Source: Alkalibacterium putridalgicola (lineage in GTDB: Bacteria > Bacillota > Bacilli > Lactobacillales > Carnobacteriaceae_A). From it: a stretch of DNA of 64,000 nt. The position numbers and the translations under genes are program-made. The stretch spans positions 1 to 64,000 of the forward strand of contig NZ_FOBL01000006.1 in the NCBI RefSeq assembly GCF_900109825.1, given 5' to 3'. Every line of letters begins with the position of its first letter. Position 1 is the first letter of the stretch. This document shows positions 54,858 through 63,920 of this stretch, in pieces. The notes below the pieces were generated by a model, which ran no database searches, was not told the DNA's origin, and worked only from the letters and a program-made list of their open reading frames with translations.

Positions 54858-54888
54858 AAAAAAGGAGTAGATTATCTACTCCTTTTTT
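54858..54888. terminator. Bidirectional terminator between spx and the YrhK-like gene
   Basis: AAAAAAGGAGTAGA pairs perfectly with its complement (14 bp) around loop TTA. Confidence 0.85.
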
Positions 54889-55352
54889 TCTTTGCTATCA
54901 TCGTCATCACTATACGCTTCCACTTTCGTATCGGTCTTTTCTTTTTTCTCTCCGTCATTTGAGTCCTTATACAAACTGGTCAGTTCTTTTCTCGGCTCAA
55001 ATTTCTCCTCAGGACCGCCTAGAACTTTTTCTTCGTATTCATTTTTATCATACAGATAAACATACTGGATTATTTTCAGGATCGGTCGCATCAAGAGAAA
55101 GAAACTGGCAAAAATATATAAATACATACCCAGACGACTCATCTCTGTAAAGGTCTGAACGAGACTCCCTGCTAAATACAGTCCGCCCGTTAGCAGATCG
55201 TTGGCCAGCGACACGATCGTATAGTAATTCTGAAAATATACACGATACCCTCCCGCTTTTACAACAATATCCTCATCTTTTCCAGGATCCAGTTTATGCT
55301 CTTTCTTTTCTACTTGTGGTTTTTCTGGTTTGATCGGTTTTTTAGGCAGCAT
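54876..55352 (-). CDS. YrhK-like membrane protein with charged tails
   Basis: A 158-residue protein. A hydrophilic Lys/Pro-rich N-terminus (about 1-30) leads into two membrane segments (about 45-68 and 76-98: IVSLANDLLTGGLYLAGSLV and LGMYLYIFASFFLLMRPI), which fit the YrhK domain pattern of ND..G..Y..GS and RPI. The tail (about 110-158) is very acidic and probably disordered. ATG 55352 follows GGTGGAG. Its stop codon lies inside the terminator at 54858-54888. Function unknown. Confidence 0.65.
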   Translation of the reverse strand: MLPKKPIKPEKPQVEKKEHKLDPGKDEDIVVKAGGYRVYFQNYYTIVSLANDLLTGGLYLAGSLVQTFTEMSRLGMYLYIFASFFLLMRPILKIIQYVYLYDKNEYEEKVLGGPEEKFEPRKELTSLYKDSNDGEKKEKTDTKVEAYSDDDDSKEKKE

Positions 55353-55489
55353 ACGCTCTCCACCTTTCACTGCTGCTGATTACACATATAGGATAGCAAA
55401 TGATGAGAAGCACGTCATGAAATACGACTTAGGTCAAGAGTGATTCAGTTCAGGTTCGATGATCATCTGGTTAAACCTTGATTCGCAAA

Positions 55490-55521
55490 AATAGATCTCA
55501 GGATTTTTCCTGAGATCTATT
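55490..55521 (-). terminator. Intrinsic terminator of the rbs operon
   Basis: AATAGATCTCAGGA pairs perfectly with its complement (14 bp) around a 4-nt loop, followed on the minus strand by a T run, about 35 bp after rbsB. Confidence 0.85.
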
Positions 55522-55556
55522 AAACGTTACGATTTGATTAGATAACTGACTGTTTC

Positions 55557-56498
55557 CTATTCATTTGTAATAAGTTCTAACGGAGCAGCTATATACTCTT
55601 CTATATCTTCTCCGTCAAAGTACTCAAAGGCCGTTTCCATTGCGATACGACCCATTTCTACTGGCTGCTGGGCGATGGTGGCATCCATACGACCTGCTTC
55701 GATGGCTTCTAACGCATCATCGTTACCGTCGAATCCAACTACGATGATATCATCTGCAAGACCTGCGGCTTCGATAGCTTCTAAAGCCCCTAGTGCCATT
55801 TCATCATTCTGAGCAAAGACAGCTTCGACATCTGAGTTGCTCTGCAGCATGTTTTCCATAACTGTCAGACCTTCTGAACGGTTGAAATTGGCAGTCTGAC
55901 TGTCAACGACATCCAGTCCTTCTTCAGCAACATTCATAAATCCTTCGCCTCTTTCACGAGTTGCGGATGCTCCAGGAACTCCTTCCAACTGAACGGTAAC
56001 TGCACCTTCTCCTACTAAATCAATAATATACTGTGCGGCCATTTCGCCACCTTCAACGTTATCCGAAGCAACTAGTGTAACGACTTCTCCGCCTTCAGTT
56101 GAACGGTCGATTGTGATAACAGGAATTCCGGCACTGTTGGCAGATTCGATGGCTGGTTCGATGGCTGCTGAATCGACTGGATTAATAAGCAATACATTGA
56201 CTTCCTGCTGGATAAGGTCATTGATATCGTTCAGCTGTTTAGCTGTATCGTCCTGGGCATCTACCGTTCGGACTTCTGTGCCTTCTGCTTCAGCTGTATT
56301 CACGACTCCTTCTTCCAAAGAGACAAAGAACGGGTTATTCAGGGTTGAGACAGATAGACCGACAACCATTTCGTCAGGTTCTACACTTTCAATGCCTTCT
56401 TCACCATTATCTTCCGTGTTGCTTCCTTCTAATCCTGTCGTTCCGCAAGCTCCCAATAGTAATGCTGATGCGCTGAACAATGCGACTAATTTTTTCAT
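55557..56498 (-). CDS. rbsB: Ribose ABC transporter substrate-binding lipoprotein
   Basis: A 313-residue periplasmic-binding-protein-type lipoprotein. The signal peptide ends in the lipobox LLGAC (lipid-modified Cys18), followed by an acidic linker (about 20-45). Sugar-binding fold motifs include VVGLSVSTLNNPFFVSLEEG, DAQDD, VLLINPVDS and VVGFDGNDDALEAI. It delivers ribose to RbsC. Last gene of rbsRKDACB, 31 bp after rbsC. Confidence 0.93.
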   Translation of the reverse strand: MKKLVALFSASALLLGACGTTGLEGSNTEDNGEEGIESVEPDEMVVGLSVSTLNNPFFVSLEEGVVNTAEAEGTEVRTVDAQDDTAKQLNDINDLIQQEVNVLLINPVDSAAIEPAIESANSAGIPVITIDRSTEGGEVVTLVASDNVEGGEMAAQYIIDLVGEGAVTVQLEGVPGASATRERGEGFMNVAEEGLDVVDSQTANFNRSEGLTVMENMLQSNSDVEAVFAQNDEMALGALEAIEAAGLADDIIVVGFDGNDDALEAIEAGRMDATIAQQPVEMGRIAMETAFEYFDGEDIEEYIAAPLELITNE

Positions 56499-56529
56499 CT
56501 TTATTTCCTCCTAATAGTTTTTATGATTT

Positions 56530-57495
56530 TTAATCATTTTTTCGATCTAATAATACAGCGATGATGATGACGATACCTTTAACGACCTGCTGGTAAAAAC
56601 TGGATACACCGATCAGGTTCAGGCCATTATTCAATGTCCCGATAATGAGCGCACCGACAAGTGTTCCAAACAGTCTGCCACGTCCGCCTGATAGACTTGT
56701 TCCACCTAATACGACAGCAGCAATGGCGTCCAACTCATAAGACGTCCCGGCGGTCGGTTGTGCAGAATTCAGTCTAGAAGCCAGGATCAGCCCTGATAAT
56801 GAAGCCATAAATCCGGATATAGCATAAACGGCTATCTTGATTCGATCGCTTTTGATCCCTGCGATATAAGCAGCCGTTTCATTCCCACCGATGGCGAATG
56901 TTTTACGCCCAAATGTCATCTTATGAAGGACAACAAAGAGGATTCCGAATGCGATAGCCATTAATACGACTGGGAAAGGAATACCGAAGAGATACCCTTT
57001 ACCAATGAACTGGAAGAAAAAGCTGTCTCCAATTCCAGTTATTGGATTTCCGTCTGTATACACTAATGTCAAGCCGCGATATATCGTCATCGTTGCCAGT
57101 GTGGCTATAAATGGAGCCGTTTTACCTTTTGTAATGACCACTCCGTTTACTGCGCCTAAGACTGCTCCGATAACTAATGCCGCAAGCGTGGCGATGACCG
57201 GGCTCCATCCTCCGGCAATCATTCCGGCTCCCAAAGCCCCACTGAGTGCCAGTGTCGAACCGACCGACAAGTCGATCCCACCTGTAATAATAACGAAAGT
57301 CATCCCAAAAGCAATGAGCCCGTTAATGGATACCTGACGCAACAAATTCAAAATATTACCGATTTGAATGAAATTCGGGTTCATGATCGTTACAAAAATC
57401 ATCAATACGATCAGGGCGAAGAACGGACCTAACTTCCGTATCATTTCACTTCTGTTTTCTTTTTTCTTTGATACATTACTCACTTCTGCACTCAT
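56530..57495 (-). CDS. rbsC: Ribose ABC transporter permease
   Basis: A 321-residue permease with about eight to ten membrane segments and the family EAA-like region (AIGGNETAAYIAGIKSDRIK) plus GGTSLSGGRG. It forms the channel of the RbsABC importer. Its ATG overlaps the rbsA stop by 4 nt. Confidence 0.94.
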   Translation of the reverse strand: MSAEVSNVSKKKENRSEMIRKLGPFFALIVLMIFVTIMNPNFIQIGNILNLLRQVSINGLIAFGMTFVIITGGIDLSVGSTLALSGALGAGMIAGGWSPVIATLAALVIGAVLGAVNGVVITKGKTAPFIATLATMTIYRGLTLVYTDGNPITGIGDSFFFQFIGKGYLFGIPFPVVLMAIAFGILFVVLHKMTFGRKTFAIGGNETAAYIAGIKSDRIKIAVYAISGFMASLSGLILASRLNSAQPTAGTSYELDAIAAVVLGGTSLSGGRGRLFGTLVGALIIGTLNNGLNLIGVSSFYQQVVKGIVIIIAVLLDRKND

Positions 57496-58985
57496 TTGTA
57501 TCCTCCTGTCGCTAAGGTCATAATTTTTTCTTCTGATAGCTCTTCTTTCTCTACTTCGCCGGCAATGTGTCCTTCATGAACAACAATGACCCGGTCACTG
57601 ATCCCGATTATTTCAGGCAGATCACTGGATACCATGATGATACCCACACCGCGTTCCGCCAGTTCTTTCATCAGCATATATATTTCACGTTTGGCTCCAA
57701 CATCGACCCCTCGCGTAGGTTCATCGAGTATCAGTACCCGCGATCCGGCACCGATCCATTTGGCCAGGACAACTTTCTGCTGATTGCCTCCCGAAAGTGT
57801 GTTGACAGGCACTTCACCACTCACAGTTTTAACAGTGAGTCGCTTGATCAATAACTCAGCAAATTCCTTCTCTTCCTTTGTATTGATCCAGCCTGTGCGG
57901 CTGAATTCATTTATCGACGGCAGCGAGATATTCTCTCTCAGAGAGTCACCCAGGATCAGCCCTTCTTCTTTCCGGTTCTCTGTCAGAAAGCCTATCCCCT
58001 TTTGAATAGCATCAGCAGGCGACTTGATCGATATTTCTTCACCATCAAGCAGCAGCTTCCCAGAAGCCAGCTTATCCATACCGAAAATGCCACGCATGAT
58101 TTCTGTGCGCCCGGCTCCCATCAAGCCGGACACACCAAGGATTTCTCCCTGACGAACACTGAAGTTGATGTTCTGATAATGTCTGCCGTCACTTAAATCT
58201 TTCACTTCAAACAGGACATCTCCGTTCTCTGTTTCGATATCTGGATAATAATCTTCCAGATCCCGGCCGACCATTTTACGGACAACTTCATCGTTATCAG
58301 TCTGTGCAGTAGGTTTTGTATCCACACTCACGCCGTCCCGCATCACAGTGATCCTGTCACTGATGGCAAAAATTTCTTCCATGCGGTGTGAAATGTAAAT
58401 AATGGCAACATTTTTGGCGGTCAGTTTTTCGATCGTATCGAACAAAACGTTGATTTCCCGTTCTGTGAGAGCTGCCGTAGGTTCATCCATGATGATGACT
58501 TCCGCATTTGACATGAGTGATTTCGCGATTTCTACCAGCTGCTGTTGACCTACGGATAGCGTCCGCATTTCTCTATTCAGATCGATATTCACTCCTAGAT
58601 CCTCAAACAGCTTCTCTGCTATCCGGCGCATGTCTTTTGTTTTTATCCATCCCCAGCCGGTTTTCATTTCTCGGCCCATAAAAAGGTTCTCAAGTACCGT
58701 CATGTCCGGCCAGGTGATCATTTCTTGATGAATAAAACTGATGCCGTTCTCTTCTGCCTCTTTGGGATTCTCAAAGGTACGCTTTTCACCATTAATGATG
58801 ATCGTACCAGAATCATATTTATGCAGCCCTGTGAGGATGTTCATCAGAGTGGACTTCCCTGCCCCGTTTTCCCCCATTAGAGCATGAACTTCTCCAGACT
58901 TTATATCTAAGTTCACGCCTAACAGGACTTTATTGCTGCCAAAACCTTTGACGATATCTTTCATTTGAATTTCCACTGCTTGCAC
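57492..58985 (-). CDS. rbsA: Ribose ABC transporter, duplicated ATP-binding protein
   Basis: A 497-residue protein with two ATPase domains. The first has Walker A GENGAGKST, signature LSVGQQQLVEIAKSL and Walker B VIIMDEPTAALT. The second has a degenerate Walker A (GLMGAGRTE), signature LSGGNQQKVVLAKW and Walker B VLILDEPTRGVD. This asymmetry is normal for RbsA/MglA. It begins 3 bp after rbsD. Confidence 0.95.
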   Translation of the reverse strand: MQAVEIQMKDIVKGFGSNKVLLGVNLDIKSGEVHALMGENGAGKSTLMNILTGLHKYDSGTIIINGEKRTFENPKEAEENGISFIHQEMITWPDMTVLENLFMGREMKTGWGWIKTKDMRRIAEKLFEDLGVNIDLNREMRTLSVGQQQLVEIAKSLMSNAEVIIMDEPTAALTEREINVLFDTIEKLTAKNVAIIYISHRMEEIFAISDRITVMRDGVSVDTKPTAQTDNDEVVRKMVGRDLEDYYPDIETENGDVLFEVKDLSDGRHYQNINFSVRQGEILGVSGLMGAGRTEIMRGIFGMDKLASGKLLLDGEEISIKSPADAIQKGIGFLTENRKEEGLILGDSLRENISLPSINEFSRTGWINTKEEKEFAELLIKRLTVKTVSGEVPVNTLSGGNQQKVVLAKWIGAGSRVLILDEPTRGVDVGAKREIYMLMKELAERGVGIIMVSSDLPEIIGISDRVIVVHEGHIAGEVEKEELSEEKIMTLATGGYK

Positions 58986-58988
58986 CTC

Positions 58989-59384
58989 CTAAAAAATAAC
59001 ACCAGATTGTAAAATGATATTGGAATAAGGCGTTGCTTCTCCTGTTCTGATTATCGCTTTAACTCTTTGTGACTGCTGTTTCAGCTCTTCGTGCGACAGC
59101 CACTCCAATTCAGTCTTGCCCATACTTTTTTCAATCTCTTCTAGCTGTCCTTTGTTTTTTTCTTTTACTTCATTCGCCAGGAAGTACTTTTCAATTTGCA
59201 TTTCTTTAAGCACGACATTCAAAACATCAATAAACTTAGGTTCTCCAATTTCCAACGCGAGATCTATTTTCTTGACTCCTTGAGGAATCGGGAGTCCGCA
59301 GTCACCGATGATTATCTGATCGGTGTGTCCCAGATCAGCCAAAACCTTACTGATCTCGCTATTCAATATGCCATTCTTTTTCAT
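58989..59384 (-). CDS. rbsD: D-ribose pyranase
   Basis: A 131-residue mutarotase converting the beta-pyranose to the furanose form of ribose. The catalytic His lies in LADLGHTDQIIIGDCGLPIP (His20-type position), and the C-terminal TGEATPYSNIILQSGV is typical. AAAGGAAG is 8 nt before the ATG. It overlaps rbsK by 26 bp. Confidence 0.94.
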   Translation of the reverse strand: MKKNGILNSEISKVLADLGHTDQIIIGDCGLPIPQGVKKIDLALEIGEPKFIDVLNVVLKEMQIEKYFLANEVKEKNKGQLEEIEKSMGKTELEWLSHEELKQQSQRVKAIIRTGEATPYSNIILQSGVIF

Positions 59385-60264
59385 ATGATTCGCTTCCTTT
59401 CATCTCTTCTAATGTCGGTATACCCGATTGCGCTCCCATTTTCTGAATCGATAATGATGCAGCAAGATTGCCGAATTTTATACTTTCATAAATAGAGAGC
59501 CCATTTGTCCAGGCTACGGCAAAAGCTCCGTTGAAAGTATCTCCTGCTCCCGTCGTATCGATCGGCTTCACTTTATTTGCCGGGACGAGTCTAACTTCGT
59601 TCCCGTCATAATAATAGACTCCTTCAGAACCGGCCGTCACTAAGAGTTTATTCGGATAACGAACTAAAACATCTTCTATCTTTTTTCCTGGGAACAGAAC
59701 AGCGAATTCTGTTTCGTTCGGTGTAATAAAATGCACTTTTTCGATTGCCTCTGCACTAAGTTCCCTTGCCGGTGCGGGATTATACAGGACTGGCGTATCA
59801 AGTTCATCACATAGCTGAATCAGCTTCTCGATTGCATCGACAGGTACTTCATTTTGAACAATGACCAAATCACTTGTCTTCAAGTCATCACGCATCTTTT
59901 CAATACGTTCCGGTGTCAAAGCATTATTCGCTCCAGGTATATATACAATCGCATTATCACCGTCTTGAATCGTAATGAAGGCAGCACCTGATGATAGATG
60001 TGTAACCCGTTCCACATTATTCGTAGAAATATGATTATTTTCTAGATTTTTTAAAAGCTCGTCAGCAAATGTGTCCTGCCCTACCGTCCCTGACATGTAG
60101 ACCTGTGCTCCTAACCTTGCTGCTGCAACAGCCTGATTTGCACCTTTGCCTCCAAAAGCTGTTGAGAATTTTTCCCCTTCTACCGTCTCACCCACTTCAG
60201 GGCGTTTTTCTGTTTCGATAATAAAATCGGTAGATATGCTACCGACTACTGTTATTTTAACCAA
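59359..60264 (-). CDS. rbsK: Ribokinase
   Basis: A 301-residue PfkB-family kinase phosphorylating ribose at O5. Signature one is GGKGANQAVAAARLG (about 38-52) and signature two DTTGAGDTFNGAFAVA with the catalytic Asp in GAGD (about 247). It starts with TTG 60264, directly after the rbsR stop; GAGG inside the rbsR end serves as the ribosome binding site, so translation is coupled. Confidence 0.94.
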   Translation of the reverse strand: MVKITVVGSISTDFIIETEKRPEVGETVEGEKFSTAFGGKGANQAVAAARLGAQVYMSGTVGQDTFADELLKNLENNHISTNNVERVTHLSSGAAFITIQDGDNAIVYIPGANNALTPERIEKMRDDLKTSDLVIVQNEVPVDAIEKLIQLCDELDTPVLYNPAPARELSAEAIEKVHFITPNETEFAVLFPGKKIEDVLVRYPNKLLVTAGSEGVYYYDGNEVRLVPANKVKPIDTTGAGDTFNGAFAVAWTNGLSIYESIKFGNLAASLSIQKMGAQSGIPTLEEMKGSESYEKEWHIE

Positions 60265-61254
60265 TCACTTTTCCTCACTTTCTGTCTTTTCTCGTAAAGA
60301 ATCTCTGAGAATTAGTTTCGGATCGAGTTTGATCCGTTTTTCCTCTACTTTATTTTTTCTGATACGGCTCACCAGCAAGTCTGCTGCCTGATAGCCCAGT
60401 TTGAAAGCTGGCTGAGATATCGTCGTCAGACCTGGGTAAACCAGCTGACTGAAAGGAATATCATCATAGCCGATCACTTGAATGTCACGGGGGATATGTA
60501 ATCCTTTCTGCTGAGCTTCCTTCATTACTGCCAGAGCGTACAGATCATTACTGGCTATCACACTGTTTATTCGTTTGTATTTCATAAAAATATTTTTAGC
60601 TGTTTCTTCGGCTTCTTCTATTGTATAGGAATTGGTTTCGTAAATCTGATACTTTACATCAGTCGGATTCAAAACTGAAAGTATCCCGATCAAACGATCG
60701 ATTGCACCAGGAACTGACTTAGGACCGGCAATAATCAGAACATTGCCCGGGTCGCGGTCCATGACTGCCTGAGCAGCTAACTTGCCGCCTTTGACGTCAT
60801 TCGTATAGACAGCAAAATCGTCTTCTTCTAAAACGCGGTCCAGCATAACGATCGGCATCGCATGTTCATGACTCAACGTGCCTTCTACTGCTGACAGCAC
60901 TCCAGCTACATTCTGCTGTGCGAAGAGCGTCATATAATTCTCGCCCAGATCACTGCCTTCTTCTACATTCCCGAGAATAACACTATAACCGTTTGCACGT
61001 GCACTTTCTTCGATCCCTTTCATCAGGAGAGGAAAATACGGGTTAGAGATATCAGGCAACAACAGTCCGATCATTTTGGATGTTTTCTGAAACAGTGACC
61101 GGGCAACTTCATTAGGATAATATTTTAAATCCTTGATTGCTGTTTCTACTTTTTTGCGAGCTTCCTCACTCACATACCCATTTTTATTTAAGGCCCGGGA
61201 AACTGTAGCCACAGAGACTCCTGCATGTTTTGCGACTTCTTTTATCGTTACCAT
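60265..61254 (-). CDS. rbsR: LacI-family ribose operon repressor
   Basis: A 329-residue repressor: LacI helix-turn-helix (TIKEVAKHAGVSVATVSRALN, split after residue 20; about 2-24), hinge and periplasmic-binding-protein-like effector domain (about 60-325). ATG 61254 starts the conserved HTH; the ribosome binding site (GGGTG) is weak. A 16-bp palindrome lies at its own promoter, so autoregulation and control of the whole rbs operon is expected. Confidence 0.92.
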   Translation of the reverse strand: MVTIKEVAKHAGVSVATVSRALNKNGYVSEEARKKVETAIKDLKYYPNEVARSLFQKTSKMIGLLLPDISNPYFPLLMKGIEESARANGYSVILGNVEEGSDLGENYMTLFAQQNVAGVLSAVEGTLSHEHAMPIVMLDRVLEEDDFAVYTNDVKGGKLAAQAVMDRDPGNVLIIAGPKSVPGAIDRLIGILSVLNPTDVKYQIYETNSYTIEEAEETAKNIFMKYKRINSVIASNDLYALAVMKEAQQKGLHIPRDIQVIGYDDIPFSQLVYPGLTTISQPAFKLGYQAADLLVSRIRKNKVEEKRIKLDPKLILRDSLREKTESEEK

Positions 61255-61313
61255 TATTTTCACCCACTCTGCCAAACATCGTTAATTTTTCTGACGGTTA
61301 CTGTTCGAAACGT

Positions 61314-61362
61314 GTGTAACCGATTACACATATAATGATAGCATACTCTTTATAAATTGCAA
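61314..61362 (-). promoter_or_regulatory. rbs operon promoter and RbsR/cre-type operator
   Basis: On the minus strand the -35 TTGCAA (61357-61362) and -10 TATCAT (61335-61340) are 16 bp apart. The palindrome GTGTAATCGGTTACAC (61314-61329) lies directly after the -10, over the expected transcription start. It fits a LacI-family operator with central CG and also the CcpA cre consensus, so RbsR, CcpA or both may bind. Confidence 0.75.
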
Positions 61363-61391
61363 GCGTTTTTTTATAATTATATTTAGCATTC

Positions 61392-61431
61392 AAAAAAGAG
61401 CCTCGCGTTTACTTTCGCACGGCTCTTTTTT
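61392..61431 (-). terminator. Intrinsic terminator behind the gluconate kinase gene
   Basis: AAAAAAGAGCC pairs with GGCTCTTTTTT (11 bp), with an inner GCG/CGC pair, 2 bp after the stop codon. Confidence 0.8.
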
Positions 61432-61433
61432 AA

Positions 61434-62912
61434 TCAGTAGTTTTTCAAATGTTCTTGTTTTATACGGTGCATCTCTTTAAGTGGTTCAGATAATTTCTGA
61501 TAGAGTTCGTATTGCTTGCGGTATAATTGAACGACTTTAGCATTTGGTTCAATTGTAATTTCTTCCGTCCCCATTCTTTCCATTTGACCTTTAATATCTA
61601 GCTCACTCACTAGTACTGCTCCTAAACATGAACTTTCGAACTGATTAGAGAGTATGATCGGTTTATTAAAAATATCAGCTGTCATTTGTTTCCACAATGA
61701 AGAATGTAAATAACCACCTGTGACTTTAACGTTTTTACACTTACCTCCAGATTTTTCCAAGATTTCTAAAACCACAGTTAAATTATACAGGACTCCTTCC
61801 ATCAAAGCTCTCACAAAATGTCCTTTTGAATGGGTTGCATCTATCCCAATAAACTGCGCCTTTACTGACCCATCCCAAAGAGGAGCACGTTCTCCATTCA
61901 AGTATGGATAAAACATTAGACCATCGGATCCAGGGTCAACTCCCTCAGCCAGTTTATTCAACTGTTCATAATTCAATGAAAGAATATCTGCCAGCCACTG
62001 AAATGCATTGCCTCCATTATTGACACCCCCTCCGACTACCCATCTGTTTTTAGATAAATAGTAGCAAAATGTACGTCCTTTAGGATCTAGAATGATTTTA
62101 TCAGTTACCATTCTTAGTGCTCCGCTCGTTCCGATAGTCATCGCCACTTCATTGATCCCTACAGCATTTAAGCCTAAATTAGCCAGACATCCGTCGCTCG
62201 CCCCTATGACTAGGACCGTATCAAGAGAAAGGCCAGCTTTGTTATACATATCTTCAATGCTTTGAGTATAGACATAGTCGGTGTCAACAGGATCAGAAAA
62301 TACCTGTCGATCTAGACCGATAAATCCAAGAATCTTTCGATCCCAGTCTAAGGTCTGTAAATTAAATAGCCCGGTTGCTGAAGCTATAGAATAATCGATT
62401 TTCCATTCACCTGTAAAAAGATACAGAACATATTCTTTGATACCTACAATGTGCTCAGCTTTCACCAGAAGTTCTGGGTAATTCTTTTTCAACCATAGCA
62501 GTTTACTAAATGGAGACATCGAATGAATAGGAGTCCCCGTTCGTTCATAAACCCAATGAAGATCACCCTCATGCCTCGTTGTTTCCAGCACATCATTTGA
62601 ACGATTATCTGCCCATGTATAAACGGGCCCCAAAGGTTTACCTTCAGATGAAAGAAGTAAAGTACTGTGCATGGCACTTGAAAAAGATACCGATTTGACT
62701 TGTTTTCTGATATCCTCGTTATTCTGAAGCAACTGCTGAATAACAGATGTCACAGCGCCAACAATATGTTCTGGATCCTGTTCAGCCATCCCTTCGACAG
62801 CACGCAAAGTGGGATAAGAACCTGTTGCTGTTTTTACAACAGCTAACTGCCCGTTGTATAAAACTCCTTTAGTACTCGTTGTCCCTATATCTATTCCGAT
62901 TCTATACTCCAT
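61434..62912 (-). CDS. gntK: Gluconokinase (FGGY family)
   Basis: A 492-residue carbohydrate kinase. The N-terminal ATPase half starts GIDIGTTSTKGVLY; the second half has GASDGCLANLGLNAVG and TGGYLHSSLWKQMTADIF. FGGY substrate cannot be read from sequence alone, but the adjacent phosphogluconate dehydrogenase gene (9 bp upstream) makes gluconate much more likely than xylulose or glycerol. GGAGG lies an unusually long 14 nt before the ATG. Confidence 0.82.
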   Translation of the reverse strand: MEYRIGIDIGTTSTKGVLYNGQLAVVKTATGSYPTLRAVEGMAEQDPEHIVGAVTSVIQQLLQNNEDIRKQVKSVSFSSAMHSTLLLSSEGKPLGPVYTWADNRSNDVLETTRHEGDLHWVYERTGTPIHSMSPFSKLLWLKKNYPELLVKAEHIVGIKEYVLYLFTGEWKIDYSIASATGLFNLQTLDWDRKILGFIGLDRQVFSDPVDTDYVYTQSIEDMYNKAGLSLDTVLVIGASDGCLANLGLNAVGINEVAMTIGTSGALRMVTDKIILDPKGRTFCYYLSKNRWVVGGGVNNGGNAFQWLADILSLNYEQLNKLAEGVDPGSDGLMFYPYLNGERAPLWDGSVKAQFIGIDATHSKGHFVRALMEGVLYNLTVVLEILEKSGGKCKNVKVTGGYLHSSLWKQMTADIFNKPIILSNQFESSCLGAVLVSELDIKGQMERMGTEEITIEPNAKVVQLYRKQYELYQKLSEPLKEMHRIKQEHLKNY

Positions 62913-62921
62913 AACAACTTC

Positions 62922-63824
62922 TTAGTCCTCCTTCTTAAATATTGCATGCCCTCCAAAACCATTCCGGAGTGAAGCAACCACTTTTTCCCCATATTTATCG
63001 TCATCCGTTGAAGAGTATCTAACCATTAACGATTGAGCAATGACAGGGACCGGTACCTGCATTTTTAATGCTTCTTGAACTGTCCATTGACCTTCTCCAG
63101 ATGATTGAACGACACCTTCGATATCGTCAAGACGACCATTAGCACTTAAAAAGTCAAAAGCCAATTCCATTAACCAGCTTCTGATAACTGATCCGTTATT
63201 CCATACTTTTGCTACTTTTTCCATCTCAAAATCATACTCTGCATGTTTCAAAACATTAAAACCTTCACCGATCGCTTGCATCATGCCATATTCCACACCA
63301 TTATGGACCATCTTCAAATAATGGCCACTACCACTCGGACCCGCATATAAATAGCCATCTTCAACATTTATAGAAGTAAAGATTTCCTCAATTTCTGTAA
63401 ATGCTTTTTCGTTTCCACCAATCATCATACACGCACCATTTCTAGCCCCGGAAACACCACCGGATGTTCCAACATCAAAAAACTGAACATTGTTTTCTTC
63501 ACATTCCATACCGCGACGTTTCGAGTCTTCAAAGTGAGCGTTCCCGCCATCTATAATGTAGTCCCCGGCGTGCAGATGTGCTTTAACTTTTTGAAATACT
63601 GATTCTGTTATCTCCCCAGCCGGTAACATCATCCAAATTATTTTTCGATCAGTAAACCGTGACAGCAAGTCAGGGATCGATTGTGAAAATTGAATCCCTC
63701 TCGCTTTCGCTTCCTCACTCAAAGTCAAATCAGCATCCATTCCCAATACACGATATCCCTGTTCCACCATATTTTCTGCTAAATTCAAACCCATCTTCCC
63801 TAAACCGATTACTCCTACTTCCAT
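62922..63824 (-). CDS. 6-phosphogluconate dehydrogenase, decarboxylating, short form
   Basis: A 300-residue enzyme (YqeC/GndA type) oxidising 6-phosphogluconate to ribulose 5-phosphate. The Rossmann motif GVIGLGKMGLNLAENM opens the protein; DGGNAHFEDSKRR, GTSGGVSGARNGACMMIGG and HNGVEYGMMQAIGEG line the active site. It is about 170 residues shorter than E. coli Gnd because the C-terminal swapped domain is reduced; this short class often uses NAD. GGAGGAG precedes the ATG. It forms an operon with gluconokinase. Confidence 0.9.
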   Translation of the reverse strand: MEVGVIGLGKMGLNLAENMVEQGYRVLGMDADLTLSEEAKARGIQFSQSIPDLLSRFTDRKIIWMMLPAGEITESVFQKVKAHLHAGDYIIDGGNAHFEDSKRRGMECEENNVQFFDVGTSGGVSGARNGACMMIGGNEKAFTEIEEIFTSINVEDGYLYAGPSGSGHYLKMVHNGVEYGMMQAIGEGFNVLKHAEYDFEMEKVAKVWNNGSVIRSWLMELAFDFLSANGRLDDIEGVVQSSGEGQWTVQEALKMQVPVPVIAQSLMVRYSSTDDDKYGEKVVASLRNGFGGHAIFKKED

Positions 63825-63852
63825 CTTCTTCTCCTCCTAATTTTCATGAGTA

Positions 63853-63877
63853 AAGGGCCGGATTTTATCCGGCCCTT
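63853..63877 (-). terminator. Hairpin between the partial gene and gnd
   Basis: AAGGGCCGGAT and ATCCGGCCCTT form a perfect GC-rich 11-bp stem with loop TTT. The T tract on the minus strand is short, so it may only reduce read-through into gnd-gntK. Confidence 0.55.
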
Positions 63878-63920
63878 CGCTATTTATCATACTAAGCAGT
63901 CATTTCCCATCAGATAAGCA

